64,000 nt of DNA from Selenomonas sp. oral taxon 892 str. F0426. GTDB lineage: Bacteria > Bacillota > Negativicutes > Selenomonadales > Selenomonadaceae. Below the pieces are notes generated by a model. That model was not told the origin of the DNA, did not search any database, and worked only from the letters and a program-made list of their open reading frames with translations. This document shows positions 63,112 to 64,000 of the stretch, one piece after another (the first letter of the stretch is position 1; each line of letters opens with the position of its first letter). Location of the stretch: the NCBI RefSeq assembly GCF_000468035.1, contig NZ_KI260542.1, positions 40,062-104,061 on the forward strand, in the 5' to 3' direction. A program made the translations under genes and the position numbers.

Positions 63112-63140
63112 CAAAAAATGGAGAGCACACGGCTCCCCAT
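63112..63140 (-). terminator. sepF terminator
   Basis: On the minus strand GGGGAGC and GTGCTCTCC form a stem with a short loop, followed by six T, about 25 bases past the sepF stop. Confidence 0.8.
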
Positions 63141-63164
63141 CGATCAAGTTCTATTATTATGGAA

Positions 63165-63704
63165 TCAATGCGGCAGTGCAGGTGACTCCGTCACATCCAC
63201 ACCCTTCGGGGCATAGAGGATGATCGTACTCGATATGACGCGCGCCGTCCCATGGAGGACATAACATGCACCATTCAGGAAGTCACACACGCGACGACGA
63301 TCGGCATCGTTCAGACAATCAAAGTTGACCGTAACAGCAATTCCCTGCTTAAGCTGGGTCACCGCTGCTCCCACGTCATCATAGCGGCGCGGACGATGAA
63401 TGCGAACCTTGAGCTCTGCAACCTTCGTCGTATGTACTGTCAGGGGCGTCCCCCCCTCTCCAGTAGCAGTTGTACGGGCAGCGGATGAAGCACTGCCATA
63501 TGTTGGCATCGAAAAAGACACCGTACCGCCATTGGCAACACGGCGCTCCATGACAGCAGAGCGTTGTGTCTTCGCTGCAGTCTGCTGTACTTGTTGTTCA
63601 CGCTCTTCTTCTACGTATTCCTCGTCATCCGCAATGGGGATAAATGAGTCCACGACGCGTGAAGCCATCCCCTTCACACGTGAAAACAATGAATTTCCAC
63701 CCAT
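63165..63704 (-). CDS. sepF: Cell division protein SepF
   Basis: It binds FtsZ and the membrane at the division site. The 179-residue protein has an N-terminal amphipathic helix (SLFSRVKGMASRVVDSF), an acidic and Gln/Thr-rich linker, and a C-terminal SepF domain with KVRIHRPRRYDDVGAAV, VTVNFDCLNDADRRRVCDFL and the GACY...G-T-A end. It stands alone, with its own promoter and terminator, rather than beside ylmE/ylmG as in many Firmicutes. Confidence 0.9.
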   Translation of the reverse strand: MGGNSLFSRVKGMASRVVDSFIPIADDEEYVEEEREQQVQQTAAKTQRSAVMERRVANGGTVSFSMPTYGSASSAARTTATGEGGTPLTVHTTKVAELKVRIHRPRRYDDVGAAVTQLKQGIAVTVNFDCLNDADRRRVCDFLNGACYVLHGTARVISSTIILYAPKGVDVTESPALPH

Positions 63705-63776
63705 TTACCTCTTCCTTCCTTGATAAGTGTAAGCCGCATAAAAAGAGCGACAATCATTCATTCTACTGACGGAGTC

Positions 63777-63805
63777 ATACTATCACATTTTTTTCAGAAA
63801 TGCAA
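63777..63805 (-). promoter_or_regulatory. sepF promoter
   Basis: On the minus strand TTGCAT (63800-63805) and TAGTAT (63777-63782) are exactly 17 bases apart, about 75 bases upstream of sepF. Confidence 0.6.
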
Positions 63806-63857
63806 GTATATCAAATGCAAACATAATCTTTTCCTAACAAAAAGACTTTATTGGGCT

Positions 63858-64000
63858 TTATTTGCGCGCATTTTTCGCGGCTCTCCCACGCGCCGTACGA
63901 TCGAGAATCGCCTTCCGCAAACGAATATTCTCCGGCGTAACTTCGACAAGCTCATCATCATTGATGTACTCAAGCGCCTGCTCGAGGCTCAGGATGCGGG
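63858..64000 (-). CDS. typA: GTPase TypA/BipA, C-terminal end only
   Basis: The reading frame enters from the right edge and ends at 63858. The visible 47 residues include [20 protein letters not shown] and [20 protein letters not shown], which match the very C-terminus of TypA/BipA, a ribosome-associated translational GTPase. The rest of the gene lies beyond the window. No terminator is obvious after the stop. Confidence 0.85.
   Translation of the reverse strand, partial: RILSLEQALEYINDDELVEVTPENIRLRKAILDRTARGRAAKNARK

Overview
The window looks like chromosomal DNA of an anaerobic Firmicute with fairly high GC, most likely a Selenomonas-type member of the Negativicutes. This is inferred from the gene set (SepF, MrnC, Rae1, ThyX, adjacent ispH and rpsA, a complete-looking run of anaerobic cbi genes) and from gene order. 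No database search was possible. Most genes lie on the minus strand in long, tightly overlapping operons. Many true starts are GTG or TTG, chosen here from Shine-Dalgarno position.

Layout. 0-5 kb: clpB, with an unusual inverted-repeat operator, and a glutamine synthetase. 5-9 kb: a DUF4153 membrane protein, an ABC permease/ATPase pair without a binding protein, and an acetate/succinate-family transporter. 9.2-13.5 kb: a plus-strand potassium-uptake operon, trkA followed by two diverged trkH genes. 13.5-19.4 kb: an AT-rich accessory island. It holds a two-gene restriction-modification system (nuclease-methylase fusion plus specificity subunit) between decayed integrative-element genes: a recombinase tail, DUF4314, and a frameshifted element gene.

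19.4-26.4 kb: RNA and translation housekeeping (rae1, rlmB, thyX, mrnC, cysS, cysE, rpsA, ispH). 26.5-40 kb: a 16-gene operon from cbiD to crcB covering most of anaerobic cobalamin synthesis, including nucleotide-loop assembly genes and a PduX-type threonine kinase. CbiL, a cobalt chelatase, CobA, CobT and CobD are not in the window. 40-45.5 kb: lexA, tyrA, aroF, an ArgA-like acetyltransferase, nth and a UPF0210/ACT pair. 45.6-48.5 kb: a compact redox/sulfur operon of CoA-disulfide reductase with rhodanese domain, ArsR regulator, 2[4Fe-4S] ferredoxin and NapH-like membrane protein.

48.5-54 kb: an operon from an hsp20 promoter through cheR, a truncated PaaK-like protein, pyrF, pyrE, an unknown protein with an internal duplication, and a methionine gamma-lyase family enzyme. 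54-63 kb: the widely conserved rpsB-tsf-pyrH-frr-uppS-cdsA-rseP-ispG-proS block, but without dxr between cdsA and rseP. The window ends with sepF and the 3' end of typA.

The most interesting unexplained signals are: the double direct/inverted repeat at the clpB promoter; a 22-nt palindromic element that recurs near two predicted transcription starts; the cysE leader hairpin; the ArsR/CoA-disulfide-reductase/split-polyferredoxin operon; the duplicated-domain unknown beside pyrE; and the missing dxr.
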